Below are positions 1 through 8,141 of a stretch of DNA of 35,754 nt, piece after piece. Positions within the stretch are counted from its first letter, which is position 1. The number at the start of each line of letters is the position of its first letter. Location of the stretch: NCBI GenBank assembly GCA_020073365.1, contig JAIQFL010000086.1, positions 1 to 35,754 of the forward strand. Reading direction: 5' to 3'. A program made the translations under genes and the position numbers. This stretch comes from Terriglobia bacterium. GTDB taxonomy: Bacteria > Acidobacteriota > Terriglobia > Bryobacterales > Bryobacteraceae. The notes beneath the pieces are model-generated. The model saw only the letters and a program-made list of their open reading frames with translations, was not told the origin of the DNA and did not search any database.

Positions 1-2
1 CG

Positions 3-2333
3 GAGCGGATCGGCGGCGTTCCCACCGGCGGGATCGTCGTCGGTCTGTCGAAGGGCAAGTACCTTCCCGACCCGAAGGCCGAGCGCGCAACCGGCAAACC
101 CACCTGGAAAAGAGCGAGCGACCAGGTTGATTACGACGGCGCGGAGTATCGATTCCGCGACTGCCCGCGAGTCCCATACCGCCTCCCGAAGGTGTTAAGC
201 GCGGAGACGGTCTACCTCCCTGAGGGCGAGAAGGACGTTCACACCTTGGAGTTCTGGGGGCTGGTGGCTTCCTGCAATCCGGGCGGCTCCGGCGAGAGTC
301 ATCTCTATACGGGGTGGGCGGACTGTTTTCGGAACCGCCAGGTCATCATCCTTCCCGATAACGACGATCCCGGCAGGAAGCACGCGCTGGCTGTGGCCAC
401 AGCGTTGTTGTCTGCGGCCTCATCCATCCGTATGGCGGAGCTTCCCGGCCTGCTGCCGAAAGGTGACGTGACCGACTGGCGCGTTGCCGGCGGCACGCTC
501 GATCAATTCCGTGAAGCGGTCGAAGCTGCGGCGCCTCTGGACGCGTCATCGCTTGCGGCATTACGGTCACGGTGGAGCATCGCAGACGAAGAGCCCAAAC
601 ACCAGGGGGCGCGCGTGGAACCGGTTGACGATTGGCCTAAACTGGAGCCAATCCAAAGCGAGCTTCCGCCCGTGCAGCCCTTTTCCGAAGAGCTCCTCCC
701 CGCTCTGTTCCGTCCCCTCGTGCGGGACGTGACAGAGCGCATGCAGGTCCCGATGGATTACCCAGCCGTGGTGACGATGCTGTGTCTCGCCGGCGCGGTG
801 AACCGTCGGGCCGTCATCCAACCGAAGGCGAACGACACCGGGTGGGTGGTGGTGCCCAATCTTTGGGGTGGCATCATCGCGCCTCCGGGATTTATGAAGT
901 CGCCAGTCATTCAAGCTGCAACCCGTCCGCTACAGCAGATTCAGTCCGAGTGGCGGCAGCAGCACGAGGAAGCGCTCGACCAATACGACCGCGATAAAGA
1001 GGAATTCGAACTCCGGCGCGCGGCCTGGAAGGAGCAGTACAAGGCCAACGCCAAGAAGGGCAAGACGGCGCCTGACCGGCCCGAGGACGAGCCGGAGGGA
1101 CCAACGCAGCGGCGGTTGATTGTAAATGACGCCACCTTCGAAGCGATGCACCAGACCATGAGCGAGAGCCCGGCGGGCATCCTGGTCATCCGGGATGAGC
1201 TGACCGGGTGGTGGAGTCAGTTGGACCGGGCCGGCCGCGAGGGCGAGCGCGCATTTTGCCTGCAAGCCTGGAACGGCGCTGCCTCGCTCATGAATGCTAC
1301 AGTTATTTTCTTACAGACGCTTAGTACCCACAAGGTCGCGGCCGTGACATCTGGCGAACGGGCGGTCCGCGGATTCGACGTCAACGAGACGGCCGGCGTG
1401 ATGACCTACCTGGCGAACGATTTCCAGCATCTCGATGACCTCTATGTATCGGCCCTGTATGGCGCGAGTGAGCGCCGGCTCAAGCATCTGAACGCGGCGC
1501 TGTGGTCCGGCCTCGAGGCCGCGGCCGTCGAGCGCCTGCGATATAAGAGCACCGACGGGTGGGACATCGATGGCTTCCTGGTGAAGCCTGTTGGCTGGCA
1601 GGCCGGCCGGAAGTATCCGATGATTTTGAGCATCCATGGCGGGCCGGCGGGCCAATACGGCGTGGATTGGTATCACGAGTTTCAGGTGTACGCGGCTAAG
1701 GGCTGGGCGGTCTTCTTCTGCAATCCTCGCGGCTCCACGGGCTACGGCCAGAAGTTCGAGCGGGGGATAGTGAACAACTGGGGCGGCATGGACTATCAGG
1801 ACGTGATGGCGGGTGTGGATGCGGCGCTCAAACAGAATCCCTGGATCGATGCCGGCCGGTTGGGCGTGACTGGCGGAAGTTATGGCGGGTACCTGACCAA
1901 CTGGATCCTGGGACACACCACACGGTTCAAGGCAGCCGTGACGCTGCGCAGCGTCTCCAACTTCATCAGCGACGACGGCACGCGCGACGGCGCCTACGGC
2001 CATCAGGACGACTTCAAGGGATTCCTGTTCGACGATTTCGACCAGTACTGGGACGCCTCTCCGCTGAAGTATGCGAAGAACGTGAAGACTCCCACGTTAG
2101 TGCTGCATTCGGACAACGACTATCGCGTTCCCCTGGAACAGGGCGAACAATGGTTCCGCGCGTTGAAGCACTACGGGGTGAATGCGGAGCTGGTGATCTT
2201 CCCGCGGGAGAACCACAATCTGACGCGCACGGGAGAACCCAAGCACCTGGTGGAGAGTCTGAATTGGCAGTGCTATTGGTTCGACCGTTTCCTGAACGGA
2301 AACGCGAACGCCAAGCCTCCGGACGCGCCGTAA
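3..2333 (+). CDS. Chimeric ORF: TOPRIM/DUF3987 primase-like protein fused to S9 peptidase domain (5' partial)
   Basis: The frame is open from base 3 with no stop, so the true start lies left of the window; the GTG at 192 is only an internal candidate. Numbering from that GTG, residues 12-60 look like a TOPRIM fold (Glu in PEGEKDV, acidic DNDDPG), and residues about 160-370 match the DUF3987 family of phage and plasmid primase/helicase proteins. The family pattern stops after AFCLQAWNGAAS. About 14 residues encoded by AT-rich DNA follow, and then from THKVAAVTSG the protein is the C-terminal part of a prolyl-oligopeptidase (S9) enzyme: nucleophile Ser563 in GGSYGGY, Asp643 in HSDNDYRVP, His675 in ENHNL. 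The S9 beta-propeller is almost all missing. Each half is recognisable and neither is complete. This is either a real deletion/insertion fusion of a mobile-element replication gene with a resident peptidase, or an assembly join. Confidence 0.8.
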   Translation, partial: ERIGGVPTGGIVVGLSKGKYLPDPKAERATGKPTWKRASDQVDYDGAEYRFRDCPRVPYRLPKVLSAETVYLPEGEKDVHTLEFWGLVASCNPGGSGESHLYTGWADCFRNRQVIILPDNDDPGRKHALAVATALLSAASSIRMAELPGLLPKGDVTDWRVAGGTLDQFREAVEAAAPLDASSLAALRSRWSIADEEPKHQGARVEPVDDWPKLEPIQSELPPVQPFSEELLPALFRPLVRDVTERMQVPMDYPAVVTMLCLAGAVNRRAVIQPKANDTGWVVVPNLWGGIIAPPGFMKSPVIQAATRPLQQIQSEWRQQHEEALDQYDRDKEEFELRRAAWKEQYKANAKKGKTAPDRPEDEPEGPTQRRLIVNDATFEAMHQTMSESPAGILVIRDELTGWWSQLDRAGREGERAFCLQAWNGAASLMNATVIFLQTLSTHKVAAVTSGERAVRGFDVNETAGVMTYLANDFQHLDDLYVSALYGASERRLKHLNAALWSGLEAAAVERLRYKSTDGWDIDGFLVKPVGWQAGRKYPMILSIHGGPAGQYGVDWYHEFQVYAAKGWAVFFCNPRGSTGYGQKFERGIVNNWGGMDYQDVMAGVDAALKQNPWIDAGRLGVTGGSYGGYLTNWILGHTTRFKAAVTLRSVSNFISDDGTRDGAYGHQDDFKGFLFDDFDQYWDASPLKYAKNVKTPTLVLHSDNDYRVPLEQGEQWFRALKHYGVNAELVIFPRENHNLTRTGEPKHLVESLNWQCYWFDRFLNGNANAKPPDAP

Positions 2334-2447
2334 CACGGGTATTCCTGGCCTGCGGCTGTGTTTGCCCGACGCACACCGCTCGCTCAGACTCAGGAGCTGA
2401 GAAAAATCAGGATTCGCAGGCGGATCCGCCCGCGCCACCACACTCGC

Positions 2448-2480
2448 GGCTCCGATCGGAGCCACGACCGCAAGGGAGTG
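2448..2480. repeat. Palindromic intergenic repeat, copy A
   Basis: A perfect 16-bp palindrome (GGCTCCGATCGGAGCC, 2448-2463) continues into a right arm to 2480. The right arm 2456-2480, reverse-complemented, matches 20 of 25 bases of 3606-3630 beyond the next gene. This looks like one copy of a dispersed REP-like element. The rest of 2334-2538 holds nothing else I recognise. Confidence 0.55.
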
Positions 2481-2538
2481 ATTTCCCGCGAGGGCACACC
2501 ACCCTGCGGTCACAGCATTGCCCGGTGGCCTTTGGAGT

Positions 2539-3591
2539 ATGATGTTCACAGCGCGAAGTCATCTGTCCATGTTCAAAGCTCTCATCGTGGTTTTAGGCAT
2601 TCTGGGAGCGGCCGCTCTATTCGGAGCGTCGCGGAACCTGGAGATTTACTGGATTGACGCCGAGGGCGGCGCAGCGACGCTGATCGTCGCGCCGAGCGGG
2701 GAGTCCATGCTGGTGGACACGGCGAACCGAGCACCCGACGATCGAGACGCGAAGCGGATCATGGCGGCCGTGCAACAGGCGGGGCTCAAGAAGATCGACA
2801 TTCTGCTGACCACGCACTTCCACAGCGATCATATCGGGTCCATGCCGGCCCTGGCGAAGATGATTTCGATCGACCAGTACATGGACCATGGAGAATCGGT
2901 GGAGATGGCGCGGCCCGCGGTGGCCACGGCCTACAAAGCGTACGAGGAGCAGAGCGCGGGCAAGCGCAGGATTCTCAGGGCGGGTGACCGCATCCCGCTG
3001 AAGGGTGTAGACATTCAGGTGATCATGTCGGCCGGCCAACCAATCACGAAAGCGCTGAAGGGCGGTGGCGCGAAAAACGCCGCGTGCGCCGACTTCAAGG
3101 AGCACGCCACCGAGCCCGATCCGGACAACGATCAGAGCGTCGGCTTTGTGCTCAAATTCGGCAAGTTCGATTTCATCGATATGGGAGACCTGACTTGGAC
3201 CTACGAGCAGAAGCTGGTCTGCCCGGTGAACCTGATCGGCACGGTGGATCTCTATCAGACCACGCACCACGGCCTGGACCGGTCCAACTCGCCACTGTTC
3301 GTCTGGGCGATCCAGCCCAAGGTCGCGGTGATGAACAACGGTCCGCGCAAGGGCGGACAGGCGAGCGTCTTTGAGACCCTGCGGAAGTCACCGGGACTGA
3401 AGGACATCTGGCAAGGTCACTTGGCGCTCGGCACACCCAAAGAGGTAAACACCAGCGAGAATATGATCGCGAACCTGGAACCCACGGCGCGGTGCCAGGG
3501 GAACCTGCTGAAAGTCTCGGTGGCCCCGGACGGCAAGTTCACCATGACCAATCCGCGAAACGGTTTCAGTAAGACGTACGAGTCGAAGTGA
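2539..3591 (+). CDS. Exported metallo-beta-lactamase-fold hydrolase
   Basis: A 350-residue protein. A signal peptide follows the start (hydrophobic FKALIVVLGILGAAALFGA), so it probably acts in the periplasm. The metal-binding signature HFHSDH lies at residues 93-98, followed by later family elements such as GDLTW and TTHHGLDRSN. The overall pattern is that of the MBL group related to the soluble domain of ComEC. The substrate cannot be told from sequence. ATG codons occur at 2539, 2542 and 2569; GGAG at 2534-2537 favours 2542 or 2539, and all three keep the signal peptide. It stands alone between two palindromic repeats and precedes the two-component genes, with no sign of co-transcription. 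Confidence 0.88.
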   Translation: MMFTARSHLSMFKALIVVLGILGAAALFGASRNLEIYWIDAEGGAATLIVAPSGESMLVDTANRAPDDRDAKRIMAAVQQAGLKKIDILLTTHFHSDHIGSMPALAKMISIDQYMDHGESVEMARPAVATAYKAYEEQSAGKRRILRAGDRIPLKGVDIQVIMSAGQPITKALKGGGAKNAACADFKEHATEPDPDNDQSVGFVLKFGKFDFIDMGDLTWTYEQKLVCPVNLIGTVDLYQTTHHGLDRSNSPLFVWAIQPKVAVMNNGPRKGGQASVFETLRKSPGLKDIWQGHLALGTPKEVNTSENMIANLEPTARCQGNLLKVSVAPDGKFTMTNPRNGFSKTYESK

Positions 3592-3605
3592 GAGGCAAAG
3601 ACAAC

Positions 3606-3637
3606 CGCTCCCTCACGGCCGCGGCTCCGATTGGAGT
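3606..3637. repeat. Palindromic intergenic repeat, copy B
   Basis: The bases 3606-3630 form a well-kept left arm (CGCTCCCTCACGG then CCGCGGCTCCGA), while the right arm after TTGGAG has decayed. It matches the reverse complement of the right arm at 2456-2480 at 20 of 25 positions. The two copies lie on opposite sides of the metallo-hydrolase gene, each keeping a different arm. Confidence 0.5.
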
Positions 3638-3712
3638 GCGCATCAGCAAGGGGTTGGTTCGCGCGCGGGCAGACAGGCCAAACGGCCAGGTCCCACCAGA
3701 CACCTCCTTGAT

Positions 3713-3745
3713 CTACAGAAGATTTTCAGATTTCCGGCTTACCAT
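3713..3745 (+). promoter_or_regulatory. Direct-repeat operator and promoter of the two-component operon
   Basis: CTACAG (3713-3718) and TTTCAG (3724-3729) start 11 bp apart and are separated by AAGAT. Ten bases after the second box is a -10-like TACCAT (3740-3745). The same arrangement occurs at 5832-5864. An 11-bp head-to-tail repeat that covers the -35 region is the usual site for OmpR/PhoB-class activators, so autoregulation by the downstream regulator is the natural reading. Confidence 0.6.
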
Positions 3746-3759
3746 AGGAGCCGGGCGGG

Positions 3760-4437
3760 ATGCGGATTCTGGTAGTGGAAGACGAACGCAGGATGGCGGA
3801 GGTGCTGCGGCAAGCCCTGGTCGAGGAGGACTACCTCGTCACCGTGGCTATGGACGGCCGCGAGGGGCTGAGCCTGGCGCAGACCGGCGGATTCGACGTG
3901 ATCATCCTGGACGTGATGCTTCCGGGCCTCAGCGGCTTTGAAATCGCCCGGCAGCTTCGCAGCCGGCGCGACCAGACGCCGATCCTGATGTTGACCGCTC
4001 GCGACTCCACGAAGGACCTGGTGGAAGGCCTGGATATCGGCGCCGATGACTACCTCACCAAGCCCTTTTCCTTCGAGGTGCTGCTGGCGCGCGTGCGGGC
4101 GGTCAGCCGGCGCGGGCCGATTCCCCAGCCGGTGTGCCTGGAGGTTGCCGGACTGACCATGAATCCAGCCACGCGGGAGGTACATCGCGGCAGTCGCTCG
4201 ATCGAGCTTACGCGGACCCAATATGCCATTCTGGAGCTTCTGATGCGCAGCGCGGGACGGGTAGTGACGCGCGACACCCTGATCGAGAGGGTCTGGGGCG
4301 GAGACACCGATATTGCCAGCAACACTCTGGATGCCTTCATCCGCCTGCTGCGCACCCGAATTGAGGAGCCCGGGCAAGCACGGCTCATCCAGACGGTTCG
4401 CGGCGTGGGGTACTCGCTGAAACCGGAGGCCGGATGA
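3760..4437 (+). CDS. OmpR-family response regulator
   Basis: A 225-residue two-domain regulator. Residues 1-115 form the receiver, with acidic residues near the N-terminus (VVEDE), phospho-acceptor Asp51 in ILDVMLPG, and Lys101 in LTKPFSF. Residues about 128-222 are a winged-helix DNA-binding domain ending in the typical VRGVGYSL. A ribosome binding site (GGGCGGG, with GGAG further up) precedes the ATG. The stop overlaps the kinase start by 4 bases (ATGA), so the two are translationally coupled. The tandem repeat at 3713-3729 and its twin at 5832-5848 suggest that it activates its own operon and the PepSY gene downstream. The signal sensed is unknown. Confidence 0.95.
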   Translation: MRILVVEDERRMAEVLRQALVEEDYLVTVAMDGREGLSLAQTGGFDVIILDVMLPGLSGFEIARQLRSRRDQTPILMLTARDSTKDLVEGLDIGADDYLTKPFSFEVLLARVRAVSRRGPIPQPVCLEVAGLTMNPATREVHRGSRSIELTRTQYAILELLMRSAGRVVTRDTLIERVWGGDTDIASNTLDAFIRLLRTRIEEPGQARLIQTVRGVGYSLKPEAG

Positions 4438-5786
4438 CCAACGCATCCATCCGCGTGCGGTTGACGGTCTGGTACTCGGCCGTGCTGCTGCTGGGCCTGG
4501 CACTCTTCGGATTGGGGATGTGGTTGGCGCTCGAACAGCGCCTGATCGCGGGGGTCGACACTCGCCTGGCGCAACGCATGCAGGGACTGCGGGGCGCGTT
4601 GGGCGCCGAAGCGGAAATCCACGGTCGTGACCAACTCCAGCAGGAACTCGCGGAATTCGCCGGCGAAGTCCCGGATGGCACGCTGATCCAATTGCGGGAC
4701 CAGGCGGGCGGCATCATTTTGCCCTTCCCCACCCAGACGGCCTTTGACCGTGATTTAGCTTCGAGCCGCACTGTCAGTCAGGCAGGCAAGCCGTTCCGAG
4801 TCGTCACGGATCGCATACGAACCGCCGGGGAGATGTATGACGTTCTGTTGGCGGCTTCGCTGGACGAGGTCACCGCGGTCATGCGGGATTTCCGCCAGTT
4901 GCTATTCCTCATGATTCCCGCGGTCCTGGCGATGGCGTGCCTGGGCGGGTACTGGCTCAGCTCCAGGGCGCTCCGGCCGGTCGACGAGATCACCAAGGTC
5001 GCGAAGCTGATCAGCGTTCAGAACCTATCGCAGCGCATCGCGGTGCCGCGGACCGGGGACGAAATCGAGAGAATGTCGGAAACCTGGAACCAGGTTTTGG
5101 AACGCCTGGATGTGGCGGTGAACCGCATCCGCCAGTTCACCGCGGACGCTTCTCACGAGCTGCGCACTCCGTTGGGGCTGATTCGCGCGACCGCCGAGTT
5201 GGCCTTGCGCCGCGAGCGCTCGCCCGAAGAGTACCGCAAATCGCTGAGCACGATTGAGAGCGAGGCGGAACATATGACGGCGCTGACGGAATCCCTGCTC
5301 ACGGTGGCGCGGGCAGACGCCGGCGGTTTTGAGATGGCGCTCGAGCCCACCGATCTGAGCGAGCTGGTGAACTCCGTGGTGCGCCAGAATGAAGGCGTAG
5401 CAGCCGAAAAGGGGATCTGTTTGACGGCGGAGACGAATGGCCACACCGTCTTCGCCACGGCCAACGATTCGGGGTTGCGGCGGCTGTTGCTGATTCTGAT
5501 CGACAACGCTTTGAAGCATACGCCCGCGGGCGGTCGCGTGACGGTGTCGGCGGACACCAGGGATGGCGGCGCGGTGCTGTCGGTCGCGGATACTGGTGCG
5601 GGGATCCCGGCGGATGCGCTACCCCACATCTTCGAGCGCTTCTATCGCGGCGATCCGGCGCGCGGAAGCGGCTCGGGATTCGGACTGGGCCTGTCCATCG
5701 CACAAGCGATCGCCAAGGCGCACGGGGGACACATCGCTGTGGACAGTTCCCCCGGAGCCGGCGCGCGGTTTTCGCTGCGATGGTAG
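4434..5786 (+). CDS. Two-component sensor histidine kinase
   Basis: A 450-residue membrane kinase. There is a transmembrane helix near residues 12-32, a periplasmic sensor of about 110 residues, a second helix around 150-170, then HAMP, a HisKA domain with phospho-acceptor His241 in DASHELRTPL, and a HATPase domain with N-box (IDNALKHTP), G1 (DTGAGIP), F-box (IFERFYRG) and G2 (GFGLGLS). The set and order are complete, so it should be active. It overlaps the regulator gene by 4 bp. The periplasmic region resembles that of QseC/CusS-like kinases in size only. The secreted proteins encoded downstream may be part of its response or its sensing. Confidence 0.95.
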   Translation: MTNASIRVRLTVWYSAVLLLGLALFGLGMWLALEQRLIAGVDTRLAQRMQGLRGALGAEAEIHGRDQLQQELAEFAGEVPDGTLIQLRDQAGGIILPFPTQTAFDRDLASSRTVSQAGKPFRVVTDRIRTAGEMYDVLLAASLDEVTAVMRDFRQLLFLMIPAVLAMACLGGYWLSSRALRPVDEITKVAKLISVQNLSQRIAVPRTGDEIERMSETWNQVLERLDVAVNRIRQFTADASHELRTPLGLIRATAELALRRERSPEEYRKSLSTIESEAEHMTALTESLLTVARADAGGFEMALEPTDLSELVNSVVRQNEGVAAEKGICLTAETNGHTVFATANDSGLRRLLLILIDNALKHTPAGGRVTVSADTRDGGAVLSVADTGAGIPADALPHIFERFYRGDPARGSGSGFGLGLSIAQAIAKAHGGHIAVDSSPGAGARFSLRW

Positions 5787-5831
5787 GGCATGCCTGAGCC
5801 TGCCTTGGAATCAGATGACACGGGATGACCC

Positions 5832-5864
5832 TTTCAGAGGATTTTCAGGTTCATGATCTATGGT
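5832..5864 (+). promoter_or_regulatory. Direct-repeat operator and promoter of the PepSY gene
   Basis: TTTCAG at 5832-5837 is repeated at 5843-5848 (11-bp period, spacer AGGAT). Ten bases later is TATGGT (5859-5864), a -10-like hexamer. Spacing and sequence match the site before the response regulator at 3713-3745, which argues for a two-site regulon of this two-component system. Confidence 0.62.
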
Positions 5865-5880
5865 GGGGGAAGGAGATTTC

Positions 5881-6333
5881 ATGAAGCGAACATTTACGAC
5901 CCTCTTAGCGATCACCGCACTTGCCGCAGGCGCCACCGCCGCGGAGAAGAAACTCACGCTCAAGGACCTGCCGCCGGCCGTCCAGAAGACCGTCCAGGAT
6001 CAGGCCAAGGGCGCCGAGATCAAGAATATCGGAAAGGAGACGGAGCACGGCGTAGCTCAATATGAAGTGGAAACCATGGTGAACGGAAAACACCGGGACT
6101 TCAATGTCGATACCAAAGGTGCCCTGGTTGTGGTGGAAGAGGAAACCACGCTCGACGCCATCCCCGCTGCGGCCAGGGCGGCGATCGAAAAGAAAGTCGC
6201 CGGGGGAAAGTTGGGCATGGTCGAACTCATGACCAAGGGAAACGCCACCTTCTACGAAGCAGCCTATACCAGCAAGGACGGAAAGAAGCACGAGGTGCTG
6301 GTGAAGCCGGACGGCACCGAAACCAAGGATTAA
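5881..6333 (+). CDS. Secreted PepSY-like protein
   Basis: A 150-residue protein with a cleavable signal peptide (MKRTFTTLLAITALAAGATAA). The mature part has two PepSY-like repeats: residues about 25-85 (LKDLPPAVQ to KGALV) and about 92-150 (LDAIPAAAR to KPDGTE), each with a helix followed by strands. PepSY-type proteins are usually periplasmic and are often controlled by adjacent two-component systems. AAGGAG five bases before the ATG fixes the start, in preference to the in-frame ATG at 5860. Its own operator lies just upstream, so it is probably expressed separately from the kinase gene and strongly when the system is on. Molecular role unknown. Confidence 0.82.
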   Translation: MKRTFTTLLAITALAAGATAAEKKLTLKDLPPAVQKTVQDQAKGAEIKNIGKETEHGVAQYEVETMVNGKHRDFNVDTKGALVVVEEETTLDAIPAAARAAIEKKVAGGKLGMVELMTKGNATFYEAAYTSKDGKKHEVLVKPDGTETKD

Positions 6334-6339
6334 GGACCA

Positions 6340-7017
6340 ATGAAGCATGCTTGGAAAATCACCGGCGTTCTGATGGCGGGCGCGTTGACGCTCGGCTCGC
6401 AGACGGGCAAGGACTGGCAGTCGGTCTTCTCCGTGGACAAGAAGACGCTAGGGGTCAAGGGTTCGAACCCGTATTTCATCCTGACCCCCGGTTACCAACT
6501 CTCTTACAAGCATGGAAACGACACCATCATCGACACGGTCTTGAACGAGACCAAAGTCGTCGATGGTGTGGAAGCCAGGGTGGTGGAGGACCGCGAAACC
6601 AAGAACGGCCAGTTGATCGAACTCACTCGCGACTACTACGCCATCGACTCGGCGACCAACGACGTGTACTACATGGGTGAAGATGTGGACGTCTATAAGA
6701 ACGGGAAGGTGGTGGGGCACGGGGGTGCGTGGCTTTCAGGGGTCAATGGCGCGAGGTTCGGCCTGATGATGCCCGCCGCGCCGAAGCCGGGACAGAAATT
6801 CTACCAGGAGCAGGCCCCCGGAGTGGGCATGGACCGCGCAGAGATCGTCTCCGGCCAAGAACGCGTGGTGACGCCCGCCGGGGTCTTCGAAAAATGCATT
6901 CACGTGCATGAGACGTCGCCCTTGGAGAAGGGCGCCGGCGAGCATAAGTGGTACGCCGCGGGTGTCGGCCCCGTGAAGGATGCCGAAATGCTACTGGTGA
7001 AATACGGAACGAAGTGA
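6340..7017 (+). CDS. Secreted protein of unknown function
   Basis: A 225-residue protein with a signal peptide (MKHAWKITGVLMAGALTLGS). It starts 6 bases after the PepSY gene stops, with GGA before the ATG, so the two are almost certainly co-transcribed and both belong to the two-component response. The mature part is rich in beta strands, with alternating hydrophobic residues and many Asp, Lys and Gly. It has no motif I can name; its general look is that of a small periplasmic barrel or lipocalin-like fold. There is one cysteine in the mature part and no lipobox. Probably a periplasmic protein acting with the PepSY partner. Confidence 0.72.
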   Translation: MKHAWKITGVLMAGALTLGSQTGKDWQSVFSVDKKTLGVKGSNPYFILTPGYQLSYKHGNDTIIDTVLNETKVVDGVEARVVEDRETKNGQLIELTRDYYAIDSATNDVYYMGEDVDVYKNGKVVGHGGAWLSGVNGARFGLMMPAAPKPGQKFYQEQAPGVGMDRAEIVSGQERVVTPAGVFEKCIHVHETSPLEKGAGEHKWYAAGVGPVKDAEMLLVKYGTK

Positions 7018-7037
7018 GTCAGGCGACCCGATCGAGG

Positions 7038-7346
7038 CTAACGGATCCTGATTTTGAGCTGGGCGTCTGAATGCTCGTGACGCCAACCCCAGTATGATTG
7101 TTGATCGTCGTCCTTGAGCCTGGAGAAATTGCTATTGTATTTGCGGTGGTTCTCTTTTGACCACCTACGATACGCCTGATCTTCATGATTGTTCCATTCA
7201 TGATCGTCGTTATGTTGTTTGTCGTGGTAGGTAATCGCGGCCCGGTGCTCTTGGGCCTGCAACGCCGTTGGCGCCATTGCTATCGGGGTTATAAGGGCGG
7301 CACCCAGCAAGACCGCATTCCAAAAACGGGGCATGATTATTGTCAT
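7038..7346 (-). CDS. Small secreted His/Asp-rich protein
   Basis: A 102-residue protein. The best start is the ATG at 7346, which gives a signal peptide (FWNAVLLGAALITPIAMAPTA ending LQAQ); an upstream in-frame ATG at 7451 would add a 35-residue tail with no signal character. The mature part is strongly polar and aromatic, with motifs such as YHDKQHNDDHEW, AYRRW and YWGWRHEHSD. I recall very similar small exported proteins from other Acidobacteriota, without known function. The charged His/Asp clusters could bind metal, which is a guess. The start lacks a clear ribosome binding site. Confidence 0.68.
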   Translation of the reverse strand: MTIIMPRFWNAVLLGAALITPIAMAPTALQAQEHRAAITYHDKQHNDDHEWNNHEDQAYRRWSKENHRKYNSNFSRLKDDDQQSYWGWRHEHSDAQLKIRIR

Positions 7347-7491
7347 ATCCGGTGATAGAGCAATTGCCGTGCCAAGCAGTCGCCCCACGGTGGGAGAGGA
7401 GATGGCCGAGTATTTTGTGTTGCGGATGTTGCGGATCGGCAAAAGTTGCACTTAATCGAAGCAACATTCGATCCACTCCCCTATCCAGCGT

Positions 7492-8100
7492 TCATTGAGC
7501 CTTCTTCTCCGACCAGGGCGGCACGATATGATTCACGCGGGCGTAGGCGATGGCCTGCCCCAGGTGCTCGCCCAAGTGTTCGCCCAAAAGGATCAGGAGA
7601 CCCCGCTCGGTGATGGGGCGGCCGAAAAAATCGGCGGATTTGTCCAGGTCGGCGTCCGGCATATTGCGGATCAGGTCGCGGGCCTGGTCGAAGGATTGCT
7701 GCATGATTTCCACGATCTTGGCCTGGTCCTTGATGGCGGCTTCGGCGGCGAAGATCGCCGGCATCTCGAAGCCGCGCTTCATGTACACAGTGGCCAGATC
7801 GTGCGCCGGGCCTTGCGGAATCTTAAGCCCGGCGTAGGAGCAGAACAGCAGCGTGCTCCCCGCCATATGCACAAAGACTTCGTTGAAGGAACGGACGCCC
7901 TCCATGGGACGCCAGGCCATTTTGTCCTGCGGAATCGCCTTCGCGAGCGTAAGGGAACGCGCGGCGGCTGACGAAAAGCTGTTTAATATATCCTGGCGCA
8001 CGGGAGAAATCGCCGGAGCCGATTTAGCCGGCGGCTGGCCCTGTGCCGGCGCCAGAATCGGAGCGGTGAGCAGTAGAATCCAGAGTGAAACGGTTCGCAT
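7492..8100 (-). CDS. Exported DinB-family protein
   Basis: A 202-residue protein with a signal peptide (RTVSLWILLLTAPILAPAQG) followed by a four-helix DinB-like domain. The histidines expected for the metal site are visible: one in VFVHMAG and two in GEHLGEHLGQ near the C-terminus. DinB-fold proteins include metal-dependent thiol enzymes and many uncharacterised members. Export is unusual for the wider family but seems common in Acidobacteriota. The gene is divergent from the truncated nucleotidase gene at 8142, and an inverted repeat lies between them. A TACAAG hexamer six bases before the start codon suggests a nearly leaderless message. Confidence 0.8.
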   Translation of the reverse strand: MRTVSLWILLLTAPILAPAQGQPPAKSAPAISPVRQDILNSFSSAAARSLTLAKAIPQDKMAWRPMEGVRSFNEVFVHMAGSTLLFCSYAGLKIPQGPAHDLATVYMKRGFEMPAIFAAEAAIKDQAKIVEIMQQSFDQARDLIRNMPDADLDKSADFFGRPITERGLLILLGEHLGEHLGQAIAYARVNHIVPPWSEKKAQ

Positions 8101-8107
8101 TCTTCAC

Positions 8108-8133
8108 TTGTAACATGCGCTCCAAGTTACAAT
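8108..8133. promoter_or_regulatory. Inverted repeat containing back-to-back promoters
   Basis: TTGTAAC (8108-8114) and GTTACAA (8126-8132) form a perfect 7-bp inverted repeat with an 11-base spacer. It lies in the 41-bp gap between two divergent genes. The right arm contains TACAAT (8128-8133), a good -10 box for the plus-strand gene at 8142. The left arm read on the minus strand contains TACAAG, a -10-like box for the gene starting at 8100. It may be an operator for both genes, or simply two symmetrical promoters. Confidence 0.5.
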
Positions 8134-8141
8134 TGAGAACT

